Notes: a model not told the origin generated them from the sequence alone. A stretch of DNA of 64,000 nucleotides from CAWJKP01 sp963843465 (GCA_963843465.1 CAWJKP010000004.1:310001-374000), one strand, 5' to 3'. Positions 1 through 12,573 are shown, counted from the stretch's first letter. A program made the numbers and translations.

Positions 1-1137
1 CCCGCTGAGGTCGAAATCCTCCAGCGACTGGTTGCCGTAATAGGAGATGAAATCGGCCACGTCGACGCTCAACGCCGCCCGATCCAATTCCGTCGGCACG
101 GCGCCCACGCGGACGATGATCGAGGTCAGGTGCTGGGCGTCGAGGCTCGCTACGGCCATGACCATCTCTTCGATGTCCTCCTGGAGCCGCTCGTCCAGCC
201 GGCCGACCATGCCGAAGTCCAAAAGGCCGATCACGCCGCCTGCCATCAGCACCACGTTTCCCGGGTGGGGATCGGCGTGGTAGAAATTGTTGCCGAAGAT
301 CATCTCCAAATAGAGATGAGCGCCCCGCCTGGCAACCTCCTCCAGGTCGATGCCCGCCGCCTTCAGGCCCGCCGTATCCGAGAGCTTGATGCCCTCGACC
401 CGCTCCATCGAGAGCACTGCGGCCGTGCTGAGCTCCGGGTAGGGCCGGGGAATGTGGACCGTGGGGTCGCCGGCGAAATCGCGGGAGAACTGCTGCATGT
501 TCCGCAACTCGCGGCGGAAGTCCAGCTCGCGGCGGATCGTCCGCTGGAACTCTTCGGCGATCGCCCGCGGGCGGTAGTTCTCGAACTCGGGGAAACGCTC
601 CACCAGTTGCGCCAGCCCGGAAAGGATGTCCGTGTCGACTGCCACCTTTCGCGCGATGTCGGCGTGCCGCACCTTGAGCACCACCGGCTCGCCGGTCTTC
701 AGCCGCGCCACGTGGACCTGGCCGATCGACCCCGAAGCGATGGCGTCTTCCGCGAATTCGTCGAACAGCACGTCGATCGGCTGCCCGAGTTCCTGCTCGA
801 TCAGCTTGCGGGCCACCTGCGGCGGGTCGGCGGGCACGCTTTCCTGGAGGTTCTGCAATTCCTCCGCCAGGCTGACGCCGACCAGGTCGGGGCGGGTGCT
901 GAGCATCTGCCCAAGCTTGATCGCCGTCGGCCCGAGCTCCTGAATCGCCAGCCGCAGACGGATCTCCCAACGGTAGCGGGCAATCGCCTCTCCTTGATGG
1001 GTCTTGAAGAGGTCCTTAGCGAAATCGGGGCCCAGAAAGCTGATCCAGTTCGCCAGTCCGTACTTGCTCAGTACAGTGAGAATCTCCCTCCAGCGGTTGA
1101 TATTCCGGTAAATCTGCGGAATTGAGGTAATTTTCAT
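1..1137 (-). CDS. UbiB/AarF (ABC1) atypical kinase, 3' end outside the window
   Basis: Reading the minus strand from the ATG at 1137 gives an open frame of 379 codons that leaves the window before a stop. It holds the hallmarks of the UbiB/ABC1 family: the Ala/Lys-rich start with LGPTAIKLGQMLSTRPDL near residue 70, GSIGQVHVARL as the glycine loop, VVLKV with the lysine, then HADPHPGN and LLDFGMVG for the catalytic and metal-binding segments. In the family these proteins are membrane-associated ATPase/kinase-like factors linked to quinone or isoprenoid lipid metabolism; the substrate in this organism is not known. It is transcribed away from the rRNA genes. Family is certain from the motifs, exact role is not. 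Confidence 0.9.
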   Translation of the reverse strand, partial: MKITSIPQIYRNINRWREILTVLSKYGLANWISFLGPDFAKDLFKTHQGEAIARYRWEIRLRLAIQELGPTAIKLGQMLSTRPDLVGVSLAEELQNLQESVPADPPQVARKLIEQELGQPIDVLFDEFAEDAIASGSIGQVHVARLKTGEPVVLKVRHADIARKVAVDTDILSGLAQLVERFPEFENYRPRAIAEEFQRTIRRELDFRRELRNMQQFSRDFAGDPTVHIPRPYPELSTAAVLSMERVEGIKLSDTAGLKAAGIDLEEVARRGAHLYLEMIFGNNFYHADPHPGNVVLMAGGVIGLLDFGMVGRLDERLQEDIEEMVMAVASLDAQHLTSIIVRVGAVPTELDRAALSVDVADFISYYGNQSLEDFDLSG

Positions 1138-1372
1138 CGCCGCGTGATCCCCAAGGCATTTTGTCTATTCTAACATAACCTCCGAGGGGGAGATAGGATG
1201 GCCTTCCGAGTCAGGCCGTATCGGCCCGGACGAGCCTTCCGTCGCCAACTACCCGGAAAAGTGAAATCTTCTTCGGCCGATTGCCGATGGTAAGCTGGAC
1301 CGAGCGAGCCGGTGGGCGGGCGATCTGGGGATTACCCCCGTCCGGAGGGTAAGAAAAACTTTATCCGCTGAC

Positions 1373-1400
1373 TTGAACACCGGGTTGGGACCGATATAAT
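1373..1400 (+). promoter_or_regulatory. Upstream rRNA promoter P1
   Basis: TTGAAC at 1373-1378 and a perfect TATAAT at 1395-1400 are separated by 16 bases. It points toward the 23S gene and sits in front of a long untranslated leader. Seen in sequence; use is inferred. Confidence 0.65.
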
Positions 1401-1505
1401 TGTTTCCACTCGGGGAGCAGGAATCGGCCTGCTTCAGGGGCGAGGAGTTTTCCGGGGAGAATCGCGTAGGGGGGAAGTTTTCTCAGGAAAAAGCCCCTTG
1501 GGCAG

Positions 1506-1534
1506 TTGACGGCGGGAAACGACTCCGGTATAGT
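1506..1534 (+). promoter_or_regulatory. Downstream rRNA promoter P2
   Basis: TTGACG at 1506-1511 and TATAGT at 1529-1534 have the ideal 17-base spacer. Together with P1 it makes the tandem promoter arrangement usual for rRNA operons. Confidence 0.65.
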
Positions 1535-1706
1535 GACTAGTCTCGCCTGGCAAGCTAGTCTTCCGGCGGCAAGGAGAGAGAAACGGCCTTCGCGGGCCAA
1601 ATGGACCGGGGACCGATTCAGGCCTTTATCCATCGAGGCCAGGAGTTTGTCCCCTGTCGATTTGGCAGGTTGGGTCGGCCGAACCTTGTGTTTTGTCGAC
1701 CCTTGT

Positions 1707-1723
1707 TGCTCTTTGACAATTTG
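1707..1723 (+). promoter_or_regulatory. boxA-like rRNA antitermination site
   Basis: TGCTCTTTGACAATTTG closely matches the bacterial rRNA boxA (TGCTCTTTAACAATTT in E. coli). It lies about 170 bases after P2, where a leader antiterminator is expected. Confidence 0.65.
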
Positions 1724-2033
1724 GTTTGTGGTAGGTGTGGCATCTCACTATGGGCTGCTTCGCTGCGTCGCTGCATGTCTAGTGTGGCATAGGGCGGAGC
1801 GAAGCGGCAGTTTTTGAGAGCGCTTAGTAGACCGAGGTGCAGCGAGGGTGGAAGCCTGGAAAGGTGGAGGCTTGGACTGCACCAAGGTACGAAAGGGAAT
1901 CGTTACTAGAGTTCGAGTGGCGACGGCGTGAGCCGTTGCTGCTGGATCGTGTAGCGCACGTGGGTTTGGGGAGCCGGTCGTCGGGAGCTTTCTCTCAGGA
2001 GAGCGATGCGGCGTCTGGAGCCTTGGATTCATG

Positions 2034-4980
<2,947 letters not shown>

Positions 4981-5090
4981 CATGAATCCAATGCTCCTAA
5001 CCGAGCTGGATTCCCAAGGCGCTTGACGAGTGCCACGCATACCACAAACCATCGGCGGCCGCGCCCCGCACAAGGGCCGGCCGCCTCTTT

Positions 5091-5195
5091 CCGGTGACGA
5101 CATCTGAAAGGTCACACCCGTTCCCATCCCGAACACGGCAGTTAAGCTTTCAGGACCGATGGTAGTACCAAAAGTGCGAGAGTAGGTGTTGCCGG
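5091..5195 (+). rRNA. rrf: 5S ribosomal RNA
   Basis: Typical 5S core with CCCGTTCCCATCCCGAACA, then GTTAAGC and the loop E/D segments. The terminal stem pairs CCGGTGAC at the 5' end with GTTGCCGG at the 3' end. It follows the 23S gene by 110 bases and is co-transcribed with it. Confidence 0.95.
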
Positions 5196-5206
5196 ATCTC
5201 ATCCAG

Positions 5207-5240
5207 GAAAGCCCCGCGGTCTTACCACCGCGGGGCTTTC
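5207..5240 (+). terminator. rRNA operon terminator
   Basis: Perfect 14-bp stem (GAAAGCCCCGCGGT and its complement) with a 6-base loop, followed by GCATTTCTT. It lies 11 bases after 5S. Confidence 0.85.
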
Positions 5241-5301
5241 GCATTTCTTGACGCCCATCGCCCCAGGGGGCGGAAAGAGACGGGTGGCGGGACTGTGGGA
5301 G

Positions 5302-8300
5302 CTAGACCCCCGGGGCGAAACCGTGACGCATGGTGTTCTCGGCCAGGCAGCGCGGCTCGACGAAGTGCAGCAGGTAGTCGCGCCCGCCGGCCTTGGTGCC
5401 GGTGCCGGAAAGCCCGAAGCCGCCGAAGGGCTGGCGGCCGACCAGGGCCCCGGTGATGCCGCGATTGAGATAGAGATTGCCCACGCGGAACCGCCGCCGG
5501 GCCGCCTCCAGGTGCGATTGTCTGCGGCTGAAAAGGCCCCCGGTCAGCTTGTACGCCGTGGCGTTGGCCAGCTCCAGGGCCTCGTCGAAGCTGGCCGCGC
5601 GGACGACGGATAAGACCGGGCCGAAAATCTCCTCGTGGAACAAGCGGTGCTCCCGTCCGATGCCGGAAAAAATGTGCGGCCCGACGTAGGGCTTGCCCAC
5701 CCGCTCTTCCAGTCCCGCGGGCACCTCGCAGGCCAACTCCAGCCGGCCCTCGCTGCGGCCGAGGTCGAGGTACCGGCGGATCTTCTCGGCCGCCTGCCGG
5801 TCGATCACCGGCCCTACGTCCGTGCCGGGGTCCAGCGGATCGCCGATCACCAGCGACCGGGTGGACTCGATCAGCCGCTTGAGGAACGTCTCATAGACCG
5901 GCTCCAGCACGATCGCGCGGCTGGCGGCCGAGCACTTCTGTCCGGCGTAGCCGAAGGCCGACTGGCGAACGCCCAGCACGGCCTCGTCGAGGTCGGCCGA
6001 TTGGTCGACGATGATCGCGTTCTTGCCGCCCATCTCGCAGACCACCTTCTTGATGAACCCCTGCTGGGCCGCGATCTCGGCCGTCGCCCGGAGGATCTCG
6101 AGCCCGACTTCCTTCGAGCCGGTGAAGGCGATCAGGGCCACCTGCGGGTCGCGGACCAACGCCGCACCGACCACGCTGCCACGGCCGTGCAGGAGTTGGA
6201 GTGCGTCGGCCGGCACGCCGGAGAGCCAGAGGGCCTCGCACATCGCCCAGGCGACGGCGGGCGTCTGGGCCGAGGGCTTGACGATCGCCGTGTTGCCGGT
6301 CACCAGCGCGGCTGCGGTCATGCCGGTGCAAATGGCCAGGGGGAAGTTCCAAGGGCTGATTACAGCGGCCACGCCGCGGGGCTCGTACCACTGCTGATTG
6401 TTCTCGCCCACGAATCGCCCGAGGCGCTCCGGCGGCAGGAGGGCCGCCGCCTGGCGGGCGTAGAACTCGCAGAAGTCGATGGCCTCGCAGACGTCGGCGT
6501 CGGCCTCGCGCCAGGGTTTGCCCGCCTCGCGGATCATGATCCCCGCCAGCTCGTCCCGCCGGCTGCGCAGGATCGCCGCGGCCCCCACCAGGATCGCCGC
6601 GCGGGCCGTCGGCTCGCGCTGGCGCCAGGCGGGAAAGGCGGCCCACGCCCGCGCCACCGCTCGCCGCGCGTCGTCGGCCGTGGCCCCTCCGGTGACTTCC
6701 GGCACCCGGGCGGCGCGCACCGCCTGGCCAAAGGCCTCACGCTGGCTGCGGTCGGCAAAGTTCCTCGCCGGCTCATTGAAAAAGGGCCGGCCATCGCCCA
6801 AGCCGGGGATCGCCGGGCTGAGCTGATGCCGCTCGGGGGCGCTGGTCAGCGGGTCGGGGTCTGTTAGCCCCGGCGCGTCAATAGTAATAGGCACACGCCG
6901 TGTGCCGTCCTCTGTAGCAGGCACACGCCGTGTGCCGTCCTCTGTAGCAGGCACACGCCGTGTGCCGTCCTCTGTAGCAGGCACACGCCGTGTGCCGTCC
7001 GCAGCGGCACACGGCGTGTGCCTGCTACCTTGACGTTCGGGCGCGGGCGGGGCCAGCAGTTCTTCCTCTCCGGCGTGTTCGTAGGATTCGGCCCGCAGCC
7101 AGGATTGGTTCGACGTGTTCTCCAGCAGCCGGCGGACGAGATAGGCCATGCCGGGGATCATGTCGCCGATGGGCAGGTACTCCCGCAGCCGCCCGTGGGC
7201 GTCGAGGACGGCCCCCTTGAGCTGGTCGGCCATGCCGTAGAGCATCTGGAATTCGACCGCACCGGGCGGCAAGCCCAGGGCCTCGGCCAGGGCCATGGTG
7301 CGGGCGATAGAGCGGATGTTGTGGGTGCCCACCGCGAGCTTCACGCCTCCTTCGCCGGGCTTGCGGGGCGCGGCCGCCAGGAGCTGCCCGGCCATCTGCT
7401 CGAAGCAGGCATCGGTGGCGGCCTTGACGGTCCAGACGGGCACGGGCCAGCCCATCCGCTCGGCGTGGATCAGCTCGTAGTCCCAGTAGGCCCCCTTGAT
7501 CAGCCGCACGCTCACCTGCCGGCCCGTCCGCCGCGTCCAATCGATGATCCGCCGGGCGTCGTCCGGCCCGCTGCGGAGATACGCCTGGAGGGCCAAACCG
7601 GCCGGGAAGGAGACTTCCTCGCAGCACCGCTGGAACAGTTCGATCGTCAGGTCTTTCAGCGCGAACTGCTCCATGTCGAAGTTCAGAAAGACGTTCCGCT
7701 CGGCAGCCGCCTGCAAGATCGGCCGCAGGGCGGCCGTCAGGCTCCGCAGCGAGCCCTCGAAGTCGATCGCGTCGGTCCGCGCATGGAGCGAGCTGATCTT
7801 GACGGAAACGTTAGCCCGGGGTATTTGCCCCAGGTAGTCCGACTCCAGACTCTGCCGGGCCGGCCAGGCGGCAAGCTGACGGGGGAGGGTGGCGATCAGG
7901 TCCAGGTAGCGATTCTGGTAGACGCGGGCCTCGGCGTCGCTGAGGCAGGCCTCGCCCAGCAGGTCGAGGCTCGCGGCCACGCCCGCCTCCCAGCGCCGGC
8001 GGAGCTTGGGCAGGGCCGTGGCGAGGTCGTGCCCGACGATGAAGTTGCCGGCCATGGCGCGGATCTGGGCCGCGACAGTCTTGGCCAGCACACCCTTGGC
8101 CAGAGAGCCCATCTTCAGCCCGAACTCCAGCCCCGCCGGCAGCTTGACGTCGGGCCGATCGAGGTATTCGACCAGGCACTGGTAGACCTCGGCCGGCGTT
8201 TGCAGCATGGGAAAGGCGTCGACGAAGCGGAACAACTGCACCTTGAAGCCCGGGTCGCTCATGGCCCAAGCCAGCAGGCGGTTCGACCAGAACCGGGACG

Positions 8301-8511
8301 AGAGCACGCTTGCGCTTTGTTCCCGCGCCGCGGCGAGCAGTTTGCGTCCGATCTGGCGGGTCCGTTGTTCGAGGGCTACCAGATCGGGCGCTCTCGCCGG
8401 CTCCGTCGGTAGTCCTCCGTTGCCCGCGCCGGCGGGCTGGCTGGGGACGACAACGGTTACCTTGCCTGCCGCTTTGGCAGGATCCGGGTGCAGGTGGTCG
8501 ATGTGAGCCAT
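5302..8511 (-). CDS. putA: Bifunctional proline dehydrogenase / P5C dehydrogenase
   Basis: 1069 residues. Oxidises proline to P5C with FAD, then P5C to glutamate with NAD. Residues about 60-490 are the proline dehydrogenase barrel (VRLIKGAYWDYE, AVGTHNIRSI, YLPIGDMIPGMAYLVRRLLE); about 560-1060 are the aldehyde dehydrogenase half (FTGSKEVG, CEMGGKNA, GQKCSAASR with the catalytic Cys, EIFGPVLSV). There is no N-terminal DNA-binding domain, so it is not an autoregulating PutA. The start has a good ribosome site (GGGAGGA) eight bases upstream. Residues about 495-543 are not protein-like: they translate a dispersed DNA repeat inserted in frame between the two enzymes, giving DGTRRVPATE four times. 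Confidence 0.95.
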   Translation of the reverse strand: MAHIDHLHPDPAKAAGKVTVVVPSQPAGAGNGGLPTEPARAPDLVALEQRTRQIGRKLLAAAREQSASVLSSRFWSNRLLAWAMSDPGFKVQLFRFVDAFPMLQTPAEVYQCLVEYLDRPDVKLPAGLEFGLKMGSLAKGVLAKTVAAQIRAMAGNFIVGHDLATALPKLRRRWEAGVAASLDLLGEACLSDAEARVYQNRYLDLIATLPRQLAAWPARQSLESDYLGQIPRANVSVKISSLHARTDAIDFEGSLRSLTAALRPILQAAAERNVFLNFDMEQFALKDLTIELFQRCCEEVSFPAGLALQAYLRSGPDDARRIIDWTRRTGRQVSVRLIKGAYWDYELIHAERMGWPVPVWTVKAATDACFEQMAGQLLAAAPRKPGEGGVKLAVGTHNIRSIARTMALAEALGLPPGAVEFQMLYGMADQLKGAVLDAHGRLREYLPIGDMIPGMAYLVRRLLENTSNQSWLRAESYEHAGEEELLAPPAPERQGSRHTPCAAADGTRRVPATEDGTRRVPATEDGTRRVPATEDGTRRVPITIDAPGLTDPDPLTSAPERHQLSPAIPGLGDGRPFFNEPARNFADRSQREAFGQAVRAARVPEVTGGATADDARRAVARAWAAFPAWRQREPTARAAILVGAAAILRSRRDELAGIMIREAGKPWREADADVCEAIDFCEFYARQAAALLPPERLGRFVGENNQQWYEPRGVAAVISPWNFPLAICTGMTAAALVTGNTAIVKPSAQTPAVAWAMCEALWLSGVPADALQLLHGRGSVVGAALVRDPQVALIAFTGSKEVGLEILRATAEIAAQQGFIKKVVCEMGGKNAIIVDQSADLDEAVLGVRQSAFGYAGQKCSAASRAIVLEPVYETFLKRLIESTRSLVIGDPLDPGTDVGPVIDRQAAEKIRRYLDLGRSEGRLELACEVPAGLEERVGKPYVGPHIFSGIGREHRLFHEEIFGPVLSVVRAASFDEALELANATAYKLTGGLFSRRQSHLEAARRRFRVGNLYLNRGITGALVGRQPFGGFGLSGTGTKAGGRDYLLHFVEPRCLAENTMRHGFAPGV
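6882..7028. repeat. Dispersed palindromic repeat, tandem copies inside putA
   Basis: A 30-bp unit (GCACACGCCGTGTGCCGTCC followed by TCTGTAGCAG) starts at 6891, 6921, 6951 and 6981, and an inverted copy ends at 7028. Bases 6974-6997 pair with 7005-7028. The same element lies between genes at 13537-13595. Confidence 0.9.
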
Positions 8512-8697
8512 CCCGAGTCCTCCCGCAGCCTGCTGCTGCGAAATCGCGGCGACCGATGCGCTGCGTCGTTGGAAAGAGCCCGAGGAATTCTAGGGAGGAG
8601 GGGCACAAGGTTCCAGGGCTGGGACCGAAAAAGGTGGCAGGAACGATTGATCTGTTGTTTCCGCGACAGCAATGGTTCTTGACACCTTTTCCTCCGC

Positions 8698-10173
8698 TTA
8701 GGGCGATACCGGCTTTTTCTCCGCCGCGCTGCCGCCGCTGCTGCTAGCGGACGTCTTCAGCGCCAGGTCCATGCCGACCTTGCGCCACTCGGGCACCGTG
8801 AGCTTGGCGAACTTCTTCTGCTGGTCCTTGTCCACCCGATCGAGCATCGACGCCGGCATGGGCTTGTTGCCCTCGCGCATCGCCTTCACGCGGAGGTAAG
8901 TGGCGTTCATCTTGGCGCAGGTCATGGCGTCGTTGAACCAGGGCTCGGCCTTGGTATGGGAGTATTTGCGGGCGACCGCTTGAACCTCCTTGGCGGAATC
9001 TTCCGAGGCCTCGTCGCCGACCGCCTGGCGGACCGCGGCCATGTCCTTGTCCAAGACCTGGCGGGCCGGCTCCACCAGCGAGCTGATCTCCTCCAGGGTG
9101 TCCTCCTCGACCAACGCGTCCCGGGTGCTCAAGTACAGGTCCACCAGCGCCGCGAAGCGGGGGCCCTTCTTCGCCTCGGGAATCTTCTTGGCCGCCGCCA
9201 GGAGCTTGCCGCCCCGCTTGAAGACGGCCAGGTCGGAGACGAGCACGTCGAACTTGACGTTGCTCTTTCCGTCGGGGAGGGAACAGGCGTAATTGTCGCC
9301 CTTGAGGTTTACGGTGAGCTTGGCCTTGCTCTCGGGCAGCTCGATGGCATAGGCCCCGCTGTTCCAGCTCTTGGTCTTGGCCGTGCCGACGGAAATGGCC
9401 ACGCCGCCGACCCCTTCGCCGATGTCGTAGGCGCGGTTGCGGTTCTGATCGTTATAGACCACGCCGCCGAGCATGCGGCGGTTGCTGCCGCCGAAGTCCT
9501 GGGTGACGGCGAAGTCCTCGGCCGTCGGCCAAACGACGGCGCCGATGCCCGCCAGGTTGTAATCGGGATTGAGGATGTTGCGGCGGTGGCCGCGCTCCGG
9601 CTGCATGCCGCCGGGACCGGGCCCCCAGTCGATGATGAAGGCGGCGTGGCAGTACCAGAGATTCTTGGCGGTGCGGTAGATGTTCTCGCCGGCCCTGCCT
9701 TCGTTGAAGCCCGCCAGCTTGATCCTTTCCGAAAGCGACTGGCCCGTGTACCCCTGCTTGCCCTGCTCCTCGCTGTGCGTCTGGCCGTTGAAGATCTGGT
9801 AGTAGCTGTGCCAGCGGGCGGCCTTAATCAGGGCAAGGTCGAAGACCAGCGGCGGGGCAGGCTTGGCGTCCAGCATCTCCTGCTTGAACATGTTGGCGTC
9901 CACGGTGAGGGGCACCTGCGGAGTCTGCAGACAGCGAATCGCATCTTCGGCCGGGTTGAGCCGGCAGCGATTGACGTATTCCAGGATCAGCGTCTCAGCC
10001 GGGGTGGGCTCGGGCGAGCTGGCCTTGTAGGCCCCCGGCGGATTATCTCCCCCACAGGCAACGCCAGGCCAATGCCAGGCGCAGACGCCGCCCAGCCCCA
10101 AGAGCAGGGCGGCTAACGAAATCCTGGGAAACGGCCGCCGAAATCGCGCTGGCCGGTCAATGGTCCCTGTCAT
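8698..10173 (-). CDS. Secreted CAP/SCP (PR-1-like) domain protein
   Basis: 491 residues from the ATG at 10173, chosen because an AGGGAAAGGG ribosome site lies upstream and the protein then opens with basic residues and a hydrophobic stretch (ISLAALLLGLGG), a likely signal peptide. Residues about 60-235 form a CAP domain: ILEYVNRCRLNP, HSEEQGKQGYTG, GRAGENIYR, HRRNILNPDYNLAGIG. After it comes a beta-rich segment opening with VVYNDQNRNRAYDIGEGVGG, like carboxypeptidase-regulatory/SdrD-type folds, and a charged helical tail. CAP proteins occur often among planctomycete exported proteins; the function is unknown. An upstream ATG at 10284 is in frame but has no support. Confidence 0.8.
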   Translation of the reverse strand: MTGTIDRPARFRRPFPRISLAALLLGLGGVCAWHWPGVACGGDNPPGAYKASSPEPTPAETLILEYVNRCRLNPAEDAIRCLQTPQVPLTVDANMFKQEMLDAKPAPPLVFDLALIKAARWHSYYQIFNGQTHSEEQGKQGYTGQSLSERIKLAGFNEGRAGENIYRTAKNLWYCHAAFIIDWGPGPGGMQPERGHRRNILNPDYNLAGIGAVVWPTAEDFAVTQDFGGSNRRMLGGVVYNDQNRNRAYDIGEGVGGVAISVGTAKTKSWNSGAYAIELPESKAKLTVNLKGDNYACSLPDGKSNVKFDVLVSDLAVFKRGGKLLAAAKKIPEAKKGPRFAALVDLYLSTRDALVEEDTLEEISSLVEPARQVLDKDMAAVRQAVGDEASEDSAKEVQAVARKYSHTKAEPWFNDAMTCAKMNATYLRVKAMREGNKPMPASMLDRVDKDQQKKFAKLTVPEWRKVGMDLALKTSASSSGGSAAEKKPVSP

Positions 10174-10385
10174 GGCACGGTCCCTTTCCCTTCGCCCCTT
10201 CACGCTCCGGCATGGGCCCAACGAGCGGCCCGGGCATAGTGGACATTGTACCCACCCGCCCTCGGCACTCAAGGGCGTTAGCATGGTGCCGGCCAGGAAA
10301 ATTGCAAGAAGGGATTCCGGTTACCACGGCTGTTTCCTGAGAGTTCCCAAGGGACAGGGGAGGAAGCACCGGGTACCTATCATAA

Positions 10386-10922
10386 CTACCTGCAGTCGTC
10401 GATAAGCGAGCCAGCCCCCTTCTCGGCTTCATTTTCTCTGCCTTCATCTTCCCTTTCGGACTGTCCTGAATTGGACCAGCAGTTGCGTAATGTTGACCCA
10501 TTGGATGGCGTGGTGCGAGCGGCAAGCGACAATACATTATTGACGAATGCGTGCTCGACCTGCTCCAGGCGCACGTTCACCAATTTGCCGTGGGGCAGAC
10601 CCGTGAGAAACAAGTAGTGCATTAACTGCCGCTTATGCCGCTCGGCCAGGGTTTCCACAGCCTTCATTTCGATAATCACCCCACCATCAATGAGCAAATC
10701 GATATAGTACGTCTTCGTGAAATCATCAAAGCGCACCTCGATCGGCACCTCCCGTTCCGCATCCGGGACACGGAAGGCGACCTCCCGCTGGTAAATCTTC
10801 TCATGGAACAACCTTCCGAGTTCATTATGCACGTCGAAGACATGGCCCATGAGGTCATACACCCGGGCCTTGAACTCTTCATCCTCCATCCGCCGTATCG
10901 CAGTCCCCACGTGGATCGGCAT
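10386..10922 (-). CDS. GxxExxY family protein (PD-(D/E)XK-like)
   Basis: 178 residues. The family motif is seen as GRLFHEKIY, followed by the nuclease-like core DLLIDGGVIIEMKA with the Asp and E-x-K, and HYLFLTGLPHGKLVNV. Such proteins are common in planctomycetes and other environmental bacteria and are predicted nucleases of unknown role. The last 30 residues are highly charged and look unlike the family, so the gene may have acquired a new tail. It stands alone between the CAP protein and the fatty-acid operon. Confidence 0.8.
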   Translation of the reverse strand: MPIHVGTAIRRMEDEEFKARVYDLMGHVFDVHNELGRLFHEKIYQREVAFRVPDAEREVPIEVRFDDFTKTYYIDLLIDGGVIIEMKAVETLAERHKRQLMHYLFLTGLPHGKLVNVRLEQVEHAFVNNVLSLAARTTPSNGSTLRNCWSNSGQSEREDEGRENEAEKGAGSLIDDCR

Positions 10923-11257
10923 CGCAATTCTCCTTGGAAAAGAATACGCGGGAAAGGAAGATGAGGATCATATTCTCCTTTCCTCCATCTTCTTTTCTGC
11001 TCCCGATTTCGGCATTCGCGGCGGGGCGGCTTGCCAATCCGCCTTACGTTCGTCAAGAGTTGCTCAGGCCCATCAAGCCCTAGACCAAACAAGGGCTTGG
11101 CTTCGACCGGCATGGCTACGGCACCTCCTCGGAGCCCCCATTCTAAGGCACTTCCCTCGCGCGTGCCACTCGGCCGGAAATGGCGCTTGCCGAGACGTGG
11201 AGACGGGGGAGCCGCGGAGACGCGGAGGGGCGGCGCCCTACGGCTTACGAGCCGGCC
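10923..11257. other. Intergenic region, no gene seen
   Basis: 335 bases between the GxxExxY gene and the end of the ketoacyl synthase. I see no rRNA, tRNA or credible protein gene. It carries the promoter region of the GxxExxY gene and the untranslated 3' end of the preceding operon. Confidence 0.5.
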
Positions 11258-12568
11258 CTAGCCCCGGAACCGCTCGACGATCAGCGAGACGTTCTGGCCG
11301 CCGAAGCCGAAGCTGTTCGAGAGGGCGGCGTCGCAGCGGCACTCCCGGGCGACGTTGGGAATATAGTCCAGGTCGCACTCGGGATCGGGCGTCTCGTAGT
11401 TGGTCGTCGGCGGCACGACGTTGTCGCGGATCGCCAGCAGGCAGTAGATCAGCTCGGTGGCCCCGGCGGCGGCGATCAGGTGGCCCAACATGCTCTTGGT
11501 GCTGGAGACGGGGATCTTGTAGGCCTGCGGGCCGAAGACCTGCTTGATGGCCAGGGTTTCCACCTTGTCGTTGACCGTGGTGCTGGTGCCGTGGGCGTTG
11601 ATGTAGTGGACGGCGTCGAGGTCCAAGCGGGCGTCCTCGAGGGCCATGCGGATGCAACTGATGGCCCCGCGCCCCTCGGGATGGGTGTCGGTGATGCGGA
11701 AGGCGTCGGCCGTCGAGCCGTAGCCCACCAGCTCGCCGTAGATGCGAGCCTTCCGGGCCTGGGCGTGCTCCAAGGCTTCGAGGACCACCATGCCGGACCC
11801 TTCGCCGAGCACGAAGCCGTCGCGGTTGCGATCGAAGGGGCGGGAGGCCTTGGTGGGATCGTCGTTGTTGGTGCTCAAGGCGGTCAGAAGGTTGAAGCCC
11901 GTCACGCCGAAGGGATGGATCATGGTGTGCGTGCCGCCGGAGAGCATCAGGTCGGCCTCGCCGCGGCGGATGATCTCGCTGGCCTCGCCGATGGCCTGGC
12001 TGCTGGCGGCGCAGGCGGTGAGGCAGTTGACGTTGGGCCCCTGGGCGTTGAAGAGGCTGGCCAGGTGGCCGGCCGGCATGTTGGGCTCCTGCTCCAACTC
12101 GCGGATGGGGTGGAGGATTTCCAGGCCCTTCTGCGTAAACTTGGCGACGTCCAGCGGGCCGCCCGCGCTGAGGCCGGCGACCATCATCTGCGTGAAGCGG
12201 TCGAAGTCCTGCTGGCCCTCGCCGCTGCCGGTGTAGACGCCGAAGCGGGTCGGATCGATGCGGCCCAGGTCGAGCCCCGAGTCGGCCATGGCTTTCTTGC
12301 CGGCGCCGACGGCGAAATGCGTGTGGCGGCCCTGGAACTTCCAATCGGCGGGGTTCTCGCCAACGTCGCTGAGGTCCCAGTTACGGACCTCGGCGGAGAT
12401 CTTGGTGGGGAAGTTGCTGGCGTCGAAGAGCGTGGTGTAGCCGACGCCCGATTCGCCGTTGAGCATTCGCTTCCAGATCGTTTCGACTTCGGCCCCCAGC
12501 GGGGTCACCATGCCGATGCCGGTGATCACCACCCGGCGTCTTGCGGCTGCGGTGCTGGCGAAAATCAT
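11258..12568 (-). CDS. Beta-ketoacyl-ACP synthase II type (FabF-like)
   Basis: 436 residues. Condenses malonyl-ACP with an acyl-ACP. The catalytic triad is visible: Cys in LTACAASSQ, His in NAHGTSTTVND, His in STKSMLGHLIAAAG, with the closing SNSFGFGGQN. It is the last gene of a five-gene minus-strand operon (dehydratase, reductase, ACP, dehydratase-like, synthase) and starts five bases after its neighbour. The operon composition suggests a dedicated fatty-acid or polyketide-like pathway instead of, or in addition to, bulk lipid synthesis, because ACP and both hotdog proteins are included. Product not deducible. Confidence 0.93.
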   Translation of the reverse strand: MIFASTAAARRRVVITGIGMVTPLGAEVETIWKRMLNGESGVGYTTLFDASNFPTKISAEVRNWDLSDVGENPADWKFQGRHTHFAVGAGKKAMADSGLDLGRIDPTRFGVYTGSGEGQQDFDRFTQMMVAGLSAGGPLDVAKFTQKGLEILHPIRELEQEPNMPAGHLASLFNAQGPNVNCLTACAASSQAIGEASEIIRRGEADLMLSGGTHTMIHPFGVTGFNLLTALSTNNDDPTKASRPFDRNRDGFVLGEGSGMVVLEALEHAQARKARIYGELVGYGSTADAFRITDTHPEGRGAISCIRMALEDARLDLDAVHYINAHGTSTTVNDKVETLAIKQVFGPQAYKIPVSSTKSMLGHLIAAAGATELIYCLLAIRDNVVPPTTNYETPDPECDLDYIPNVARECRCDAALSNSFGFGGQNVSLIVERFRG

Positions 12569-12573
12569 GGGGT

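Larger units (their letters stand above)
1138..2033 (+). other. Non-coding leader of the 23S-5S operon; no 16S gene
   Basis: About 900 bases separate the UbiB-like gene from the 23S gene. They hold the two promoters and the boxA-like site but no 16S rRNA, tRNA or convincing protein gene. The last bases (2023-2033) pair perfectly with 4981-4991 just after the 23S gene, forming an RNase III-type processing stem. The rest appears to be structured precursor. Confidence 0.7.

Noticed and set aside
130..1125. Plus-strand frame opposite the UbiB kinase
   Set aside because: His/Arg/Leu-rich shadow of a motif-bearing minus-strand gene.
6882..7028. CRISPR array
   Set aside because: The 30-base units are directly joined without spacers and are palindromic; no cas genes nearby.
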